A DNA stretch of 43,885 bases from Pirellulaceae bacterium (GTDB lineage Bacteria > Planctomycetota > Planctomycetia > Pirellulales > Pirellulaceae): the NCBI GenBank assembly GCA_022446825.1, contig JAKVBY010000035.1:1-43885 (forward strand). Direction: 5' to 3'. The notes beneath the pieces were generated by a model. It searched no databases and had not been told where the DNA came from. It worked only from the letters and a program-made list of their open reading frames with translations. The first letter of the stretch is position 1. Each line of letters starts with the position of its first letter. This document shows, in pieces, positions 8,401-16,860 of the stretch. A program made the translations under genes and the position numbers.

Positions 8401-11398
8401 TCCCCGCGGTTATTTACAGATGTTTTTGGATTTCAATCGGGACGGTGATTGGGATGATGCCAATGAGCAGGTGATTGCCGACGCTCGGATTGGGCGCAAT
8501 GCGGATGATCCCAGCGGGCAATGCGTACTCGTGAACGCCAATACAGACACTTATCAATGTACGATTAGTGTGCCCGACTCAGCGCAGCCTGGCCCGACCC
8601 AATTACTAACCCGGTATGGTTGGGAATTGGGAATTGGTTCTACCGGTCCGGGTATGGCGGGTGAGGTCGAGGCTTATGAACTCAATATTCTGGGTGGCGA
8701 CCCGGATGCGATTGATGACCAACTAGAGGTCGACCAAGACTCGACGTTAAATACACTCGATGTCCTGGCGAACGATCTGCCCAGTTTCAATGGACCGTTG
8801 TCGATCTTCGCAATCAATGGCCAGCCAGGGCCTATCACCACACAAAATGCAGGTAGTCTTTCCATTGCGATTGATGGGCAATCTTTAATTTACACGCCGG
8901 CAGCCGGGCGGTTTGGTATCGACCAATTTACCTATACGGTCACCGATCCGAATGGCAATACGGATACCGCCGCTGTCACGATCAATATCCGGCCGACATT
9001 CACGGCTCCTGTCGCAGTCGACGATCATTTTATGGATGTCGGGCCCAATGCGAATACCTTGGATGTTTTGCAGAATGATATTCCTGGCCAAAATCCTCCA
9101 ATTACGATCGACAGTTTTACCCAGCCAGAAAATGGTACGGTGGCGATTGCCCAGGGCGGTCAGGCACTGATCTACACTCCCAATGATCAATTTACGAATT
9201 TAGACCAGTTTACCTATACCGTGCGCGATGATGTCGGGACGGACTGTCCGAACAACCGCTGTACGGCGACGGTTTCCGTGCAGGTTGACCAGAATGGTGA
9301 CCCGGCACCCGATCCGAGTGATGATGATTTGGTGAAACTTAGTTTCACGGTCACTTCTGTCGAAGATCTTACGACGCCGATCGAGTCGATCGGTTCAGGC
9401 GAGATTTTCTCATTGAATGTTTTTTATGACGACCTTCGAGATGCAGATCCGTTGCCGTCACCTCCGGGACCTGACGGTGTTGATGAAAGCGGTGTGTACG
9501 CAGCGTATCAAGACATTTTGTTTGATCCGCAGTTGGCTCAGCCGGTACGCGTTTCTGGTGGTCTCGGGCTGGATATTACTTTTTCGCAAGCGTACAGTAA
9601 TGTCGTCTTTGCCGATCCTTCGACACCTGGAGTGATTGAAGAAGTGGGCGCAACGCAGTCGCCCAACGTTCCCTTAGGGCAAGACGCGATTTTAGCTTAC
9701 AGCATTCGTTTTCAAGCTGTCGGTACCGGGCCGCTAACCTTTACAGGTGACCCTGCCGACATCCGTTCGGACCTGCCACCCGACTTTGATCCTGCTCACG
9801 ATACGCTTCTTTTCCAATTTGACGGGGATACTCCCGCAGATCCATCGGATGACCAAGTCGTTCCCGTGAAGCGAATTACTTACGATGAAGTGACGCTCAA
9901 TATTGTTCCGGAAGGAACGCCTCCGATCGCGGTTGACGACTCTTTCCAGGAAGGGGTCACGACACTGGATGTACTGAAAAATGATTTGGCAGGATCGAAT
10001 GGGCTTCCGACCATCCTTAACTTTGGCCCAACCAGCCACGGGGGTACGGTTACCGTCTCGCAAGATAATCTCTCTTTGATTTATCAGAGAGTGGTACCTG
10101 GCGTTACGGAAACATTCACCTACACGATTCAAGATCCCTTGGGATTGCAGTCGACGGCCAATGTTACGATTCACGGGACCCAGTCCGATGACGTCCTCGG
10201 CATTTCGTTTGCTGCCAGCGATCTTGTCGGTAATCCTCTTACCGACGCGGAAGGAAATCAAACCGGTACGATTCTCGCAGGCGATGATTTTCTCATCAAT
10301 ATCTTTGTTGATGATTTGCGGGAAGAGGATCCGATACCTTTGACAACTCAAGATGATCGCGGTGTATTTGCAGGGTTCTTCGACTTGCTTTACGACAATG
10401 GCATCTTGTCTCCGGTGACAGGTGCCGGCGGCTTGATTTTTGATCCTATTTTTGGCAATCAGCAGTCCAGTGATTTCTCAGTTGTCGGGATTGTTGATGA
10501 ACTTGGGGCGTTTTCAACTAGCAATACACCGTTAGGTGGCGATCCACGCTTACTAGCCTCGCTGCGGGTTACCGCGACGAACGTTGGTCAAGTTGAAGTT
10601 AAAGCAGACCCGGCGGATGTCCGTTCCGACGTGCCCCCGAATGACCCTTCCCACGATTCACTACTGTTTGAATTTTTAGGAGACGATTTCGGTGATCCGA
10701 GCGACGATCAAGTTGTTCCTATTCACCAAATTACATTTGGAACGATGTTGCTAGAGGTGACGGCAACCACAAATAATTTCAACGGTGGTGAGGGGGAAAA
10801 TGCCTTTACGAACCCGGACAATTCACGCGATACCAACGCGGATGGATTCGTAAGTGCGATCGACGTCCTTAAATTAATCAATGATGTCAATTTACACGGT
10901 GTTCGAGATTTGAATGGTAGCGCTGCGGCAGGTGAATCTGCCATGCAAGCCGTCGCACCCCAAGACTATTTCCCTGATGTCAACGGGGATGGGCATCTGA
11001 CTCCACTCGACGCAGCTTTAGTTATCGACTACATCAATATGTCCAGCGCTTCGGCCTCGGAAGGGGAAGCCAACGCCGTGTTGCCTGAGAGCCAAAGATT
11101 GACTGCACAGCGCGTGGTTGCTGACCCCAGGGCGTTAATTGATCTGACCGAGGACGCAAATGAAACGGCGTTACCTGAATCGGACTCCTTTGTCATTGAG
11201 GTTCAAGCAACGAACCCAGAAAAAGCATTCCCGGCAGTTCCTGTACTGGGCAACGTTGCGCAAGCGAAGGATGCCAAGGTTTTGCAGCCAGCAACGGAGG
11301 ATGCCGACGAGGATCTGTGGGCCGATCCGCTGATCCCTGATGACCTCGCAGCGGATATTTTTGGAGCCTGGCTTGGTAACAAGCATCGCGATTCCTAA
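5429..11398 (+). CDS. Giant secreted M36 (fungalysin-like) metalloprotease with SdrD-B, GEVED, Ig-like, cohesin-like and dockerin modules
   Basis: 1989 residues, GTG start preceded by AAGGG (5414-5418). The very basic N terminus (~1-30) leads to FETLEERQLLA, the LEPR-XLL-like motif of planctomycete exported proteins; there is no ordinary hydrophobic signal peptide. A fungalysin-type propeptide (~75-290) precedes the M36 catalytic domain (~300-690) with HEYGH at 489-493 and a third zinc ligand, Glu519 (EGWSDF). Next come two SdrD-B-like domains (~700-905), a GEVED domain (~906-1090, with GEVEAYEL near its end), two Ig-like/cadherin-like domains (~1092-1290), a cohesin-like module (~1300-1495), a third Ig-like domain (~1500-1580), a second cohesin-like module (~1588-1785), two dockerin-type calcium loops (~1796-1875, DTNADGF and DVNGDGH) and an unassigned tail. 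Probably a cell-surface or secreted protease. The metalloprotease call is firm; exact module borders are approximate. Confidence 0.92.
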   Translation: MTSRKPPRLHKKRKNRRQRRSSCLQEFRRINFETLEERQLLATITDGFESVIVRDTGTSISTEGPVGGEATNDPTPGDGTPAQHAEQFRQQQYFPQGEYQGATDGYLSHPTSGAPIDVAMRYLEDHAEDFGLTASDLEDYSISSQHTDANNGVTHIYLQQEFNGLDVFNARANVSVDGLGRVLSAGSTFVPGLVDPANPQTVSPSITAVEAVETFANTFGFEAETSTIEQVSPTHHQYHLLSPSGVSTESIPAKLEYVATPAGLELAWRIEIQTTDQQHWYVSHVSTGQNEVRHLIDYVANFSYNVFPMPLESPNDGDREIVVDPHDLSASPFGWHDTNGAPGSEFTDTRGNNVFAQEDHDGDDVLGARALGGPALEFDDPLDLTLDPLSYTEASVTNLFYWNNVIHDVLYHYGFTEAAGNFQATNYTGQGLPGDEVIADAQDDFFNGSVNNANFATPPDGQSGRMQMFLTDTSNPFRDTDLDNGVILHEYGHGVSNRLTGGGLDAGALQDDQARSLGEGWSDFFGLMFTQLETDLPGDAYPIGSYSLIGAEPGDEPLGIRDFPYSFDIEVQPKTWVDYEAGLPRGPHFNGEIWGAALWDLNWLLIEEYGFDADLYTGTGGNNLTMQLVMDGMKLQPVQPSYLDARDAILAADQAMTGGLHTFEIWTAFSRRGMGFSALDGDGNDEDIAPAFDMPDFPSSITGQVFADENINGILDPTEEGVSNVTVFIDSDNDGSLDPFEPRTQTDVNGDYEFVQFTSGVFTVAAILPSGFSQTTPLDPNSHTVFLAPGQTVGDLNFGLATGQPLSDGGVFHDLNEDGVRDANEEGLSGFFVYVDLNNNGSVDFNEPSDISAADGSFTLGIEGEGDFVIRQQAPAGWTQTYPADNMGHLVTIGPGVSVGDLQFGNAGQLMDFGDSPAPYPVTIEEDGARYGFLAGFQLGALLDGEGNGVHTVNSDGDDTNSLPDEDGVVVSNLFVGQSATADVTVNIGNYPRGYLQMFLDFNRDGDWDDANEQVIADARIGRNADDPSGQCVLVNANTDTYQCTISVPDSAQPGPTQLLTRYGWELGIGSTGPGMAGEVEAYELNILGGDPDAIDDQLEVDQDSTLNTLDVLANDLPSFNGPLSIFAINGQPGPITTQNAGSLSIAIDGQSLIYTPAAGRFGIDQFTYTVTDPNGNTDTAAVTINIRPTFTAPVAVDDHFMDVGPNANTLDVLQNDIPGQNPPITIDSFTQPENGTVAIAQGGQALIYTPNDQFTNLDQFTYTVRDDVGTDCPNNRCTATVSVQVDQNGDPAPDPSDDDLVKLSFTVTSVEDLTTPIESIGSGEIFSLNVFYDDLRDADPLPSPPGPDGVDESGVYAAYQDILFDPQLAQPVRVSGGLGLDITFSQAYSNVVFADPSTPGVIEEVGATQSPNVPLGQDAILAYSIRFQAVGTGPLTFTGDPADIRSDLPPDFDPAHDTLLFQFDGDTPADPSDDQVVPVKRITYDEVTLNIVPEGTPPIAVDDSFQEGVTTLDVLKNDLAGSNGLPTILNFGPTSHGGTVTVSQDNLSLIYQRVVPGVTETFTYTIQDPLGLQSTANVTIHGTQSDDVLGISFAASDLVGNPLTDAEGNQTGTILAGDDFLINIFVDDLREEDPIPLTTQDDRGVFAGFFDLLYDNGILSPVTGAGGLIFDPIFGNQQSSDFSVVGIVDELGAFSTSNTPLGGDPRLLASLRVTATNVGQVEVKADPADVRSDVPPNDPSHDSLLFEFLGDDFGDPSDDQVVPIHQITFGTMLLEVTATTNNFNGGEGENAFTNPDNSRDTNADGFVSAIDVLKLINDVNLHGVRDLNGSAAAGESAMQAVAPQDYFPDVNGDGHLTPLDAALVIDYINMSSASASEGEANAVLPESQRLTAQRVVADPRALIDLTEDANETALPESDSFVIEVQATNPEKAFPAVPVLGNVAQAKDAKVLQPATEDADEDLWADPLIPDDLAADIFGAWLGNKHRDS
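9328..10770 (+). repeat. Two diverged cohesin-like modules within the M36 protease gene
   Basis: The encoded segments at about residues 1301-1495 and 1588-1780 align with each other. They share a DDLR(D/E) segment followed by DP(L/I)P, a Gly-Val-(Y/F) strand, an Asn-(V/T)-PLG turn, a DPADIRSD/DPADVRSD segment and a DPSDDQVVP segment. They are separated by an Ig-like domain and look like an internal duplication of a module plus linker. Confidence 0.75.
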
Positions 11399-11741
11399 AG
11401 CTCGCTCGCAGGGAGTCGACGCTGGGAGACAGAAACTACGCGGGGGGGCGCAGCGAGGCGGTGGCAACCAGTTCAGGAAACAGGGATATTGACGCTGTCC
11501 ATGCGGTGGCGCATAGGCTCATTTATTGTCCCTCTGCACATTGTCCCTCTGCACATTGTCCCTCTGCACATTGTTCCTTTGCACATCGTCCCTTTGCACA
11601 TCGTCCCTTTGCACATTGTTCCTTTGCACATCGTCCCTTTGCACATCGTTCAACGGTGCCTCGCGGTGCCCCAGAAGAACAGGTTTTTTTAAGCAGGCCG
11701 TGAACCACACCGCGAAAAGTACCGCAGTAGGGAAAATCGCG
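11399..11741. other. Convergent intergenic region containing a minisatellite
   Basis: 343 bases between the stop codons of the M36 gene (plus) and the tandem hydrolase gene (minus). It holds the 15-bp tandem array at 11526-11645 and otherwise G-rich unique sequence. Long open frames on both strands exist here only because the repeat unit is a multiple of three and free of stops; I do not call them genes. Confidence 0.6.
11526..11645. repeat. 15-bp minisatellite, eight tandem units
   Basis: Eight contiguous units of TTGTCCCTCTGCACA type. Units 1-3 are identical. Units 4 and 7 read TTGTTCCTTTGCACA, and units 5, 6 and 8 read TCGTCCCTTTGCACA. A degenerate ninth unit begins at 11646. Variants 4-6 and 7-8 suggest higher-order duplication. 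There are no spacers of the kind a CRISPR array would have. Confidence 0.95.
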
Positions 11742-14072
11742 TTAATTCTTGGGTAGCGGCCAATCCAGATGCTTATGGAGAAAAGCGTAGGTGCCTTTTC
11801 CGTTGATGGTGTGTGGTCCGACAAACCATTCGATTTCACAGCGGTCCGCCAAGTGCAGGCGGGCGGCATAGAGATGACGGACTTTGGCAAATTCATAACC
11901 AACCCATTCGTCCCAGCCCACGCCGTCAAAATGTCCTCGTTCGACCATGAAGGGGCGCGGTGCAATCAACGCTGCCATTTCGGCATAGTTAAAGGTACTT
12001 CCGAGGTCCCATTCGAAAATCTCATACTCTCCCGTGAAGAGATAACTAAAGGTAGTTAGATTGGTGCTGTTTTTGACGACCCATTCGTTGAAATCAGCAG
12101 AGCAAATTGAGAGGCAGTAATCGGTAACGAGCGAGGGAATTCGCATGGCGCTTTTTCCGCCGTAAGACAAGCCATAAAAGGCGATTCGCTCAGCATCGAC
12201 ATTGGGTAAGGTTTTCAACCAATTCACAATCTGTTGATGTTGGGGGACCATGATTGAAAAGATCGTCTTCTTTAAAGGGTACGCCTTCCGCTGCAAGGTG
12301 CGGAATTTGTCCTTGAAGATGTAGATATTCTGTGGAGCAAAAGTAATGAAGCCCCGTTCGGCCAATTTGGAGGCAAAATCGTGATAGGCCGGAAGGTCTC
12401 CTGTGACGACATCTTGAGGCCGCCCTTCCAGTCCATGTTGGCAGACGACAACCGGCCGTTTTTCATTTGCTGCCAGATCTTTAGGTAAGCAAAGAATGCC
12501 ATAGGCAACGATTCCTGGGAAAACGTCCAAGACAACTTCATGGCCCGTCCACCCTTTTTCATCATAGGATTTGCGTGAGCGGGCGTTAAAGGGAAGTAGA
12601 GGGTAATCAAAGTGACCAACCACTTCGTGTCGAAATACTTCGCGGAAACGCTCAACGGAAGTTTCGTATGCCTCCGCAGAGGAAGTATCAAGTCGGTTGA
12701 CGCCATCTGGATGGTCAGCTGCGGTTAAGCCAATGTTCATGAATTTGCGACGGACGTGATCGCTGTCACGTAACAGCCACTGATTGTGCTCGTCCATCTC
12801 CTGCAAGAGGCGTTGCTGACGGCTGTCCGCATCAAATGTGCTGGTAGGAATTGGCTTGGCTCCGACTCGTACGCCCGTTGCGTCGATGTCAACGAGTGCA
12901 GAGATGAGGTCTAGCCATGTCGACCCCATGGGATGCTGTACCGGAACTGCGTGGAAATTCCAGTCAAACTCAGCGTCTCTCATTAGCATTGAAACACGTT
13001 GAATTTCTGTGGCGACCTCCTCTAATGTTGGTGATGTCAGTTCAGCCGGTGCTCCACCTTCGCTGGGCAGGGAAACTTCTGGACCAGCACTGGCTTCGAT
13101 GATGAGACTACGTGGAGCAATCATGGTCGCGATCTCCGCATCCCCGAATTGCTCGAGCAGCCCATGCACGTTGCGGTCAATCGGTTGACTCCATAGCGAC
13201 TCACGCGTTCCGAAGTAGCCTCCCACAGAACAGGCACCGATCCGCTCGTCCACAGCCGCCGCGTAAAAGGCCGTCATGCCGCCCTCGCCATATCCCATCA
13301 CACCGATTTGAGGTGTGTTGTCACCCGCTTCTCTTGAAAACCAGTCAACACAGGCCAGGACCTTTTGGACTTCATACCCGATTAAGTGGCGGCCGAGTTC
13401 AAAAGCGGTTCGATAGATATATTCACGGTTGGTTAAATTGGCTCGACCACCATATCCGGGTGGAGCTCGGCGCTGCATGTCGCGATTAATCAAGGCAGGC
13501 ACGACGACACGGCAACCTTGCTCGGCCAAGAGCCGCGCAAACTGGGATTCCTCAGGAATGCCTTCCTCTAAGCCAACGAGTTGTTCTGGCGTTTGATCGG
13601 CATCGGGAATCGCGATGACATCGATTAATCTCTGCTTTCCTGCACGTGGCACGAGCAGCAGGCCTTCCCCATGAATGTTTCCCATGACGGGCCAACGCAC
13701 AGCATAGATTTCGAAACCGTCACCCTGTCCAACTAACGCTGGTTTTTGAGTTGTGGCAAGGAACTCCAGTCCCTCAAAAGATTTTCGTTCATCTCGAATA
13801 CCAAGAATGTGCCGTAATCGTTGACGATTTATGTTGATGGAGGCGGAGTAGGCTTGTGCTGACGTGAAATCCCTTGCCCAATGAACACTGCGGCGCTCGA
13901 TAGAGAGCTCTGTCTCGTTGAGCAAAAATGCATCGGCGCCTGCGACAATCCGGGCCGCGATGTCATCGTCCCAGGTTAAGGGAGACGTTCCAGGAAGGGG
14001 ATCGGAATAGGCAGGGCAGGTGAAAAGTGTGAGACTTAAAGTCGTCAACAGTGCGAGGTGTCTTGGAATCAT
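11742..14072 (-). CDS. Secreted tandem alpha/beta hydrolase (dienelactone hydrolase/acetyl xylan esterase-like)
   Basis: 776 residues with a signal peptide at 1-23 (hydrophobic LALLTTLSLTLF core, then AYS). Two alpha/beta-hydrolase domains are present. In domain 1 (~100-380) the nucleophile elbow reads GYGEGG, with Glu263 where Ser is expected. In domain 2 (~480-770) the elbow is GLSYGG with Ser636, and a likely catalytic His714 lies in ERGHFDG. Domain 2 therefore looks active and domain 1 altered. Comparable secreted esterase-like proteins are common in polysaccharide-degrading planctomycetes. A carbohydrate-ester substrate is inference; no glycan-binding module is seen. It is convergent with the M36 gene and divergent from the GNAT gene. 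ATG start at 14072. Confidence 0.85.
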   Translation of the reverse strand: MIPRHLALLTTLSLTLFTCPAYSDPLPGTSPLTWDDDIAARIVAGADAFLLNETELSIERRSVHWARDFTSAQAYSASININRQRLRHILGIRDERKSFEGLEFLATTQKPALVGQGDGFEIYAVRWPVMGNIHGEGLLLVPRAGKQRLIDVIAIPDADQTPEQLVGLEEGIPEESQFARLLAEQGCRVVVPALINRDMQRRAPPGYGGRANLTNREYIYRTAFELGRHLIGYEVQKVLACVDWFSREAGDNTPQIGVMGYGEGGMTAFYAAAVDERIGACSVGGYFGTRESLWSQPIDRNVHGLLEQFGDAEIATMIAPRSLIIEASAGPEVSLPSEGGAPAELTSPTLEEVATEIQRVSMLMRDAEFDWNFHAVPVQHPMGSTWLDLISALVDIDATGVRVGAKPIPTSTFDADSRQQRLLQEMDEHNQWLLRDSDHVRRKFMNIGLTAADHPDGVNRLDTSSAEAYETSVERFREVFRHEVVGHFDYPLLPFNARSRKSYDEKGWTGHEVVLDVFPGIVAYGILCLPKDLAANEKRPVVVCQHGLEGRPQDVVTGDLPAYHDFASKLAERGFITFAPQNIYIFKDKFRTLQRKAYPLKKTIFSIMVPQHQQIVNWLKTLPNVDAERIAFYGLSYGGKSAMRIPSLVTDYCLSICSADFNEWVVKNSTNLTTFSYLFTGEYEIFEWDLGSTFNYAEMAALIAPRPFMVERGHFDGVGWDEWVGYEFAKVRHLYAARLHLADRCEIEWFVGPHTINGKGTYAFLHKHLDWPLPKN

Positions 14073-14200
14073 CTCAGGCGCCTTGGAGGAAGTTGTTGAG
14101 AAGCGGATCTGGCCACATATGTTAACGAATCCGGTTTGTTGGTAAAAGTAAACACACTAGTTGTTCAGATTGACCAAACTTCAAGTGGGTTGAAATTTAG

Positions 14201-14683
14201 ATGAATCAGCCAGAACTCTTGATTCGCACCTATCAAAGTGACGATTTGCCGCGCCTCAAAGACTTGACAATTGAGGGATTTGAGAGCGTTTCGATCGATC
14301 GCAACATTGAAGATGCTTTTGGTGAGATTAATGGACATGATTGGCGCTGGAGGAAGGTGCGTCATATCGACAACGACGTGGAGGCCAATTCGCCTGGTGT
14401 GTTTGTAGCGGTACTCGACGGCCAGGTTGTTGGTTTCATTACCACACGCGTCGATCGAGAAGCCGGAACCGGACTCATTCCCAATCTGGCAGTTGATTCG
14501 CAGCAGCGACAAAAAGGCATCGGAAAAAAACTGCTTGCTCAGGCGCTGGACTATTTCCGTGGTCTGGAATTGACGCACGCCCGCATTGAAACCCTGGATC
14601 AGAATGAGATTGGACAGCGCCTTTACCCCTGGATGGGATTTCAAGAGGTTGCGCGGCAGGTGCATTATTGTCAAAAGCTGTAA
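14201..14683 (+). CDS. GNAT-family N-acetyltransferase
   Basis: 160 residues, close to the usual size of a single GNAT domain. The acetyl-CoA-binding motif A is seen in the central strand and P-loop (PNLAVDSQQRQKGIGKKLL; residues ~98-116), with the RQKGIG pyrophosphate-binding loop. The C-terminal YPWMGFQEVARQVHY region matches the final GNAT strands. It probably transfers acetyl from acetyl-CoA to an amine; the substrate cannot be told. The HAD phosphatase gene follows 59 bases downstream on the same strand and may be cotranscribed. ATG start with no strong ribosome site. Confidence 0.88.
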   Translation: MNQPELLIRTYQSDDLPRLKDLTIEGFESVSIDRNIEDAFGEINGHDWRWRKVRHIDNDVEANSPGVFVAVLDGQVVGFITTRVDREAGTGLIPNLAVDSQQRQKGIGKKLLAQALDYFRGLELTHARIETLDQNEIGQRLYPWMGFQEVARQVHYCQKL

Positions 14684-14742
14684 ATGTCATGCAGGTTACT
14701 CTTCTGCTCTCGATGCGATGATCTTCTGCCGTAGGGGTGCGG

Positions 14743-15420
14743 ATGATGCTTGTGCTACTTTTTGATATCGATGGGACATTAGTCGATGCGCGTGGCGCAG
14801 GAGGAACCTCGTTGCGCACGGCGTTCGCTGACGTTTTCGACGTGGTCGAACCAGCGAAAGTACCGTTCAGTGGTCGGACGGACCGAGGTATCGCTCGCGA
14901 GATGTTTTTACTGCATGGAATTGCGGACACAAATCGCAATTTTCAAGCTTTGCAATGGGAATATCTGACCCGCTTGCCGAATCAATTACAACTTTCAGGT
15001 GGTGTCATTTTGCCAGGGGTTGGAGAATTACTTGAGAGGTTGTCACAGAATAGTGATGTCATTATGGGACTCTTGACAGGCAATATGTTTGACGGTGCTC
15101 GTCTGAAACTAAATTATTTTGGACTGTTTTCATGTTTTGCCTTTGGCGCTTTTGGCGATACAGCGATTGATCGCAATGAGGTTGCCAGGCAGGCACTCAG
15201 GTTGGCCTTTATGCAATGCAACGCCGTTGCCGACGAAGTTGACGTTTGGGTGATTGGCGACACTCCGTTAGATATTCAATGTGCCCGGGCGATTGATGCT
15301 AAGGTGCTCGCCGTTGGAACCGGTATTCATCCTCTGGACGAACTCGAATCCCACAGGCCGGATGTGTTGCTAGAGGACTTGCACGATTGCCACGAAGTGT
15401 TGCGTGTGCTGTATGGATAA
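14743..15420 (+). CDS. HAD-family hydrolase, phosphoglycolate phosphatase-like
   Basis: About 225 residues. HAD motif I is FDIDGTLVD near the N terminus (nucleophile Asp, acid/base Asp), motif II is LLTGN around residue 110, and motif IV is VIGDTPLDI around residue 175. The inserted helical cap between motifs I and II is of the phosphoglycolate-phosphatase (C1) type. It most likely dephosphorylates a small soluble phosphoester; the specific substrate is not evident. Start choice: GTAGGGG at 14731-14737 serves as Shine-Dalgarno for ATG 14743 or ATG 14746. A GTG at 14737 is in frame but lies inside that site. Confidence 0.87.
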   Translation: MMLVLLFDIDGTLVDARGAGGTSLRTAFADVFDVVEPAKVPFSGRTDRGIAREMFLLHGIADTNRNFQALQWEYLTRLPNQLQLSGGVILPGVGELLERLSQNSDVIMGLLTGNMFDGARLKLNYFGLFSCFAFGAFGDTAIDRNEVARQALRLAFMQCNAVADEVDVWVIGDTPLDIQCARAIDAKVLAVGTGIHPLDELESHRPDVLLEDLHDCHEVLRVLYG

Positions 15421-15555
15421 CAGTGCGTTAGACTGGCGTTTAAAAGGGACGCAATAAACGACAGCCGTTTTGATGACGGGTAGGTTTAAACACGCTGTTG
15501 CTTCCCGAGGGCCGCTAGGTGTTTGAGGCGCTTACATCTTGTTGCTGACGCCGAC

Positions 15556-16860
15556 TTATGGCGTTAGGGCTTGCATTGCTCGCAGGTAGCGGGCGATTGC
15601 CCTTCCGAGTTGGCTTCCGATGAGGCGATAGCCATCGAGGTTGCTATGAATGGTGTTCCACGGAGTTTCTAGAGTGACCGCGACAACATCCTCTCTGGTA
15701 TTTAAGGTTACCCAATTCTTGCTGATGCGTCGCCAATTTCGGTCGTAGTTTGGCCCCGATTCGTGGCATTCTCCGCGGAATTTGAGGGGACCGGACAATT
15801 CACTTGCAGCGGTTGCCAGAAAACGGTTGAGATTTCGCTGTCCGATATCCGACAGGATGTGGTGCGGTGCCACATAAAAGAAAGGACTTTGACAATGGGC
15901 TCCCGGGTTATGTAAATCGATGTAGATTTTTAGCAGCCGCTGATCGTCTAATTGTTGTATGTGCTGCATGGCGGCAGACACGCTTTGATAAAGATTGGCT
16001 GTGCCCCAATCCCGGTTGTGATCGTGGGGCAATTGATTTTTTCCACCTGCTCCGATGGCAACACTGTCAACATCCATGATCGGCACGACGGTCATGTCGG
16101 CCACTTGTCGTACTTGAATTGCCCGCGGATCATTGGAAACAAACCATTCGATTAAACCCTTACAGACCCAGCTTGAGCCAACTTCCCAGGCATGCTGGCG
16201 CGCATTAATCCAGATTCCCACTCGGGGTAGTGCGTTATCTCCGGAGGGTGTGAAATGCAATGCTGGCACGTCACGACCACGTTGTGACTTGCATAAGACA
16301 AACTTCTTTGCTTCGGAACATTCTTCCGTTGCCCACTGAACGAGTTCTTCGGCATCCGTCTGTGTAAAGGGTGGACCCCAGGCAAACCAGGCAGTTTTTG
16401 ACGGAATTGATTGTTGGAAAACGATCCGTTGACCTTGCCGCTTTCCGAGGTCGGTTTGCAGCCAAGTCTTGCCATCTAAACTAAACGTGGCACGATCGGG
16501 AGTTGCCCACGGTGCGTCTCCCACTTCCAGTGTGATTGATTCTCCAGGAACAATCCCACTCAATTTAAAGAACCACCAACAACGCCAGCCACGTTGATTA
16601 AGAATTTGAGGACGGATCCTCACGAGGCGCCGATGTTGGTCGATGGCTACGATATGTGCGCTACCACCGTCGAAGTCGACAGCGATTTTCAATGAAGATT
16701 GCCCTGGCGGGGTAGGCTTGGCAGTAGCAAAGGAACTGACACAGGAAAGTAGGAGTGTGGCAAGGTATGTAGGCAGAAAGAGAGAGTAAGCCAGTGAGGT
16801 AACTAGCCTCACGGCCTCGAGAGAACGCCTAGTGAAAAAAAACTGGGTTGTGGAATTCAC
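15556..16860 (-). CDS. Secreted M14-family zinc carboxypeptidase-like protein
   Basis: 434 residues. Zinc ligands are visible: HxxE in RQHAWE (His223, Glu226) and His317 in DLHNPG. The catalytic Glu is 398 (TLETPWN), and the substrate-binding Asn-Arg pair is in HDHNRDWG. An N-terminal beta-sandwich-like region (~50-170) precedes the peptidase domain, as in the M14 subfamily related to cytosolic carboxypeptidases. A hydrophobic segment at ~19-46 looks like a signal peptide, so the protein is probably periplasmic or secreted. The start is GTG at 16860. A second GTG at residue 17 (16812) would give a more ordinary signal-peptide N region and is a reasonable alternative. It would trim C-terminal residues from peptides or act on a related amide. 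Confidence 0.88.
   Translation of the reverse strand: MNSTTQFFFTRRSLEAVRLVTSLAYSLFLPTYLATLLLSCVSSFATAKPTPPGQSSLKIAVDFDGGSAHIVAIDQHRRLVRIRPQILNQRGWRCWWFFKLSGIVPGESITLEVGDAPWATPDRATFSLDGKTWLQTDLGKRQGQRIVFQQSIPSKTAWFAWGPPFTQTDAEELVQWATEECSEAKKFVLCKSQRGRDVPALHFTPSGDNALPRVGIWINARQHAWEVGSSWVCKGLIEWFVSNDPRAIQVRQVADMTVVPIMDVDSVAIGAGGKNQLPHDHNRDWGTANLYQSVSAAMQHIQQLDDQRLLKIYIDLHNPGAHCQSPFFYVAPHHILSDIGQRNLNRFLATAASELSGPLKFRGECHESGPNYDRNWRRISKNWVTLNTREDVVAVTLETPWNTIHSNLDGYRLIGSQLGRAIARYLRAMQALTP

Noticed and set aside
11526..11645. CRISPR array
   Set aside because: The units are contiguous 15-mers with no unique spacers and no cas genes nearby.
11519..11965. Open frames through the 15-bp repeat that would encode Cys/Ala/Lys/Gly/Gln or Leu/Cys/Thr repeat peptides
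   Set aside because: They exist in several frames on both strands only because the repeat unit lacks stops; there is no ribosome site or recognisable domain, and one frame runs into the hydrolase gene.
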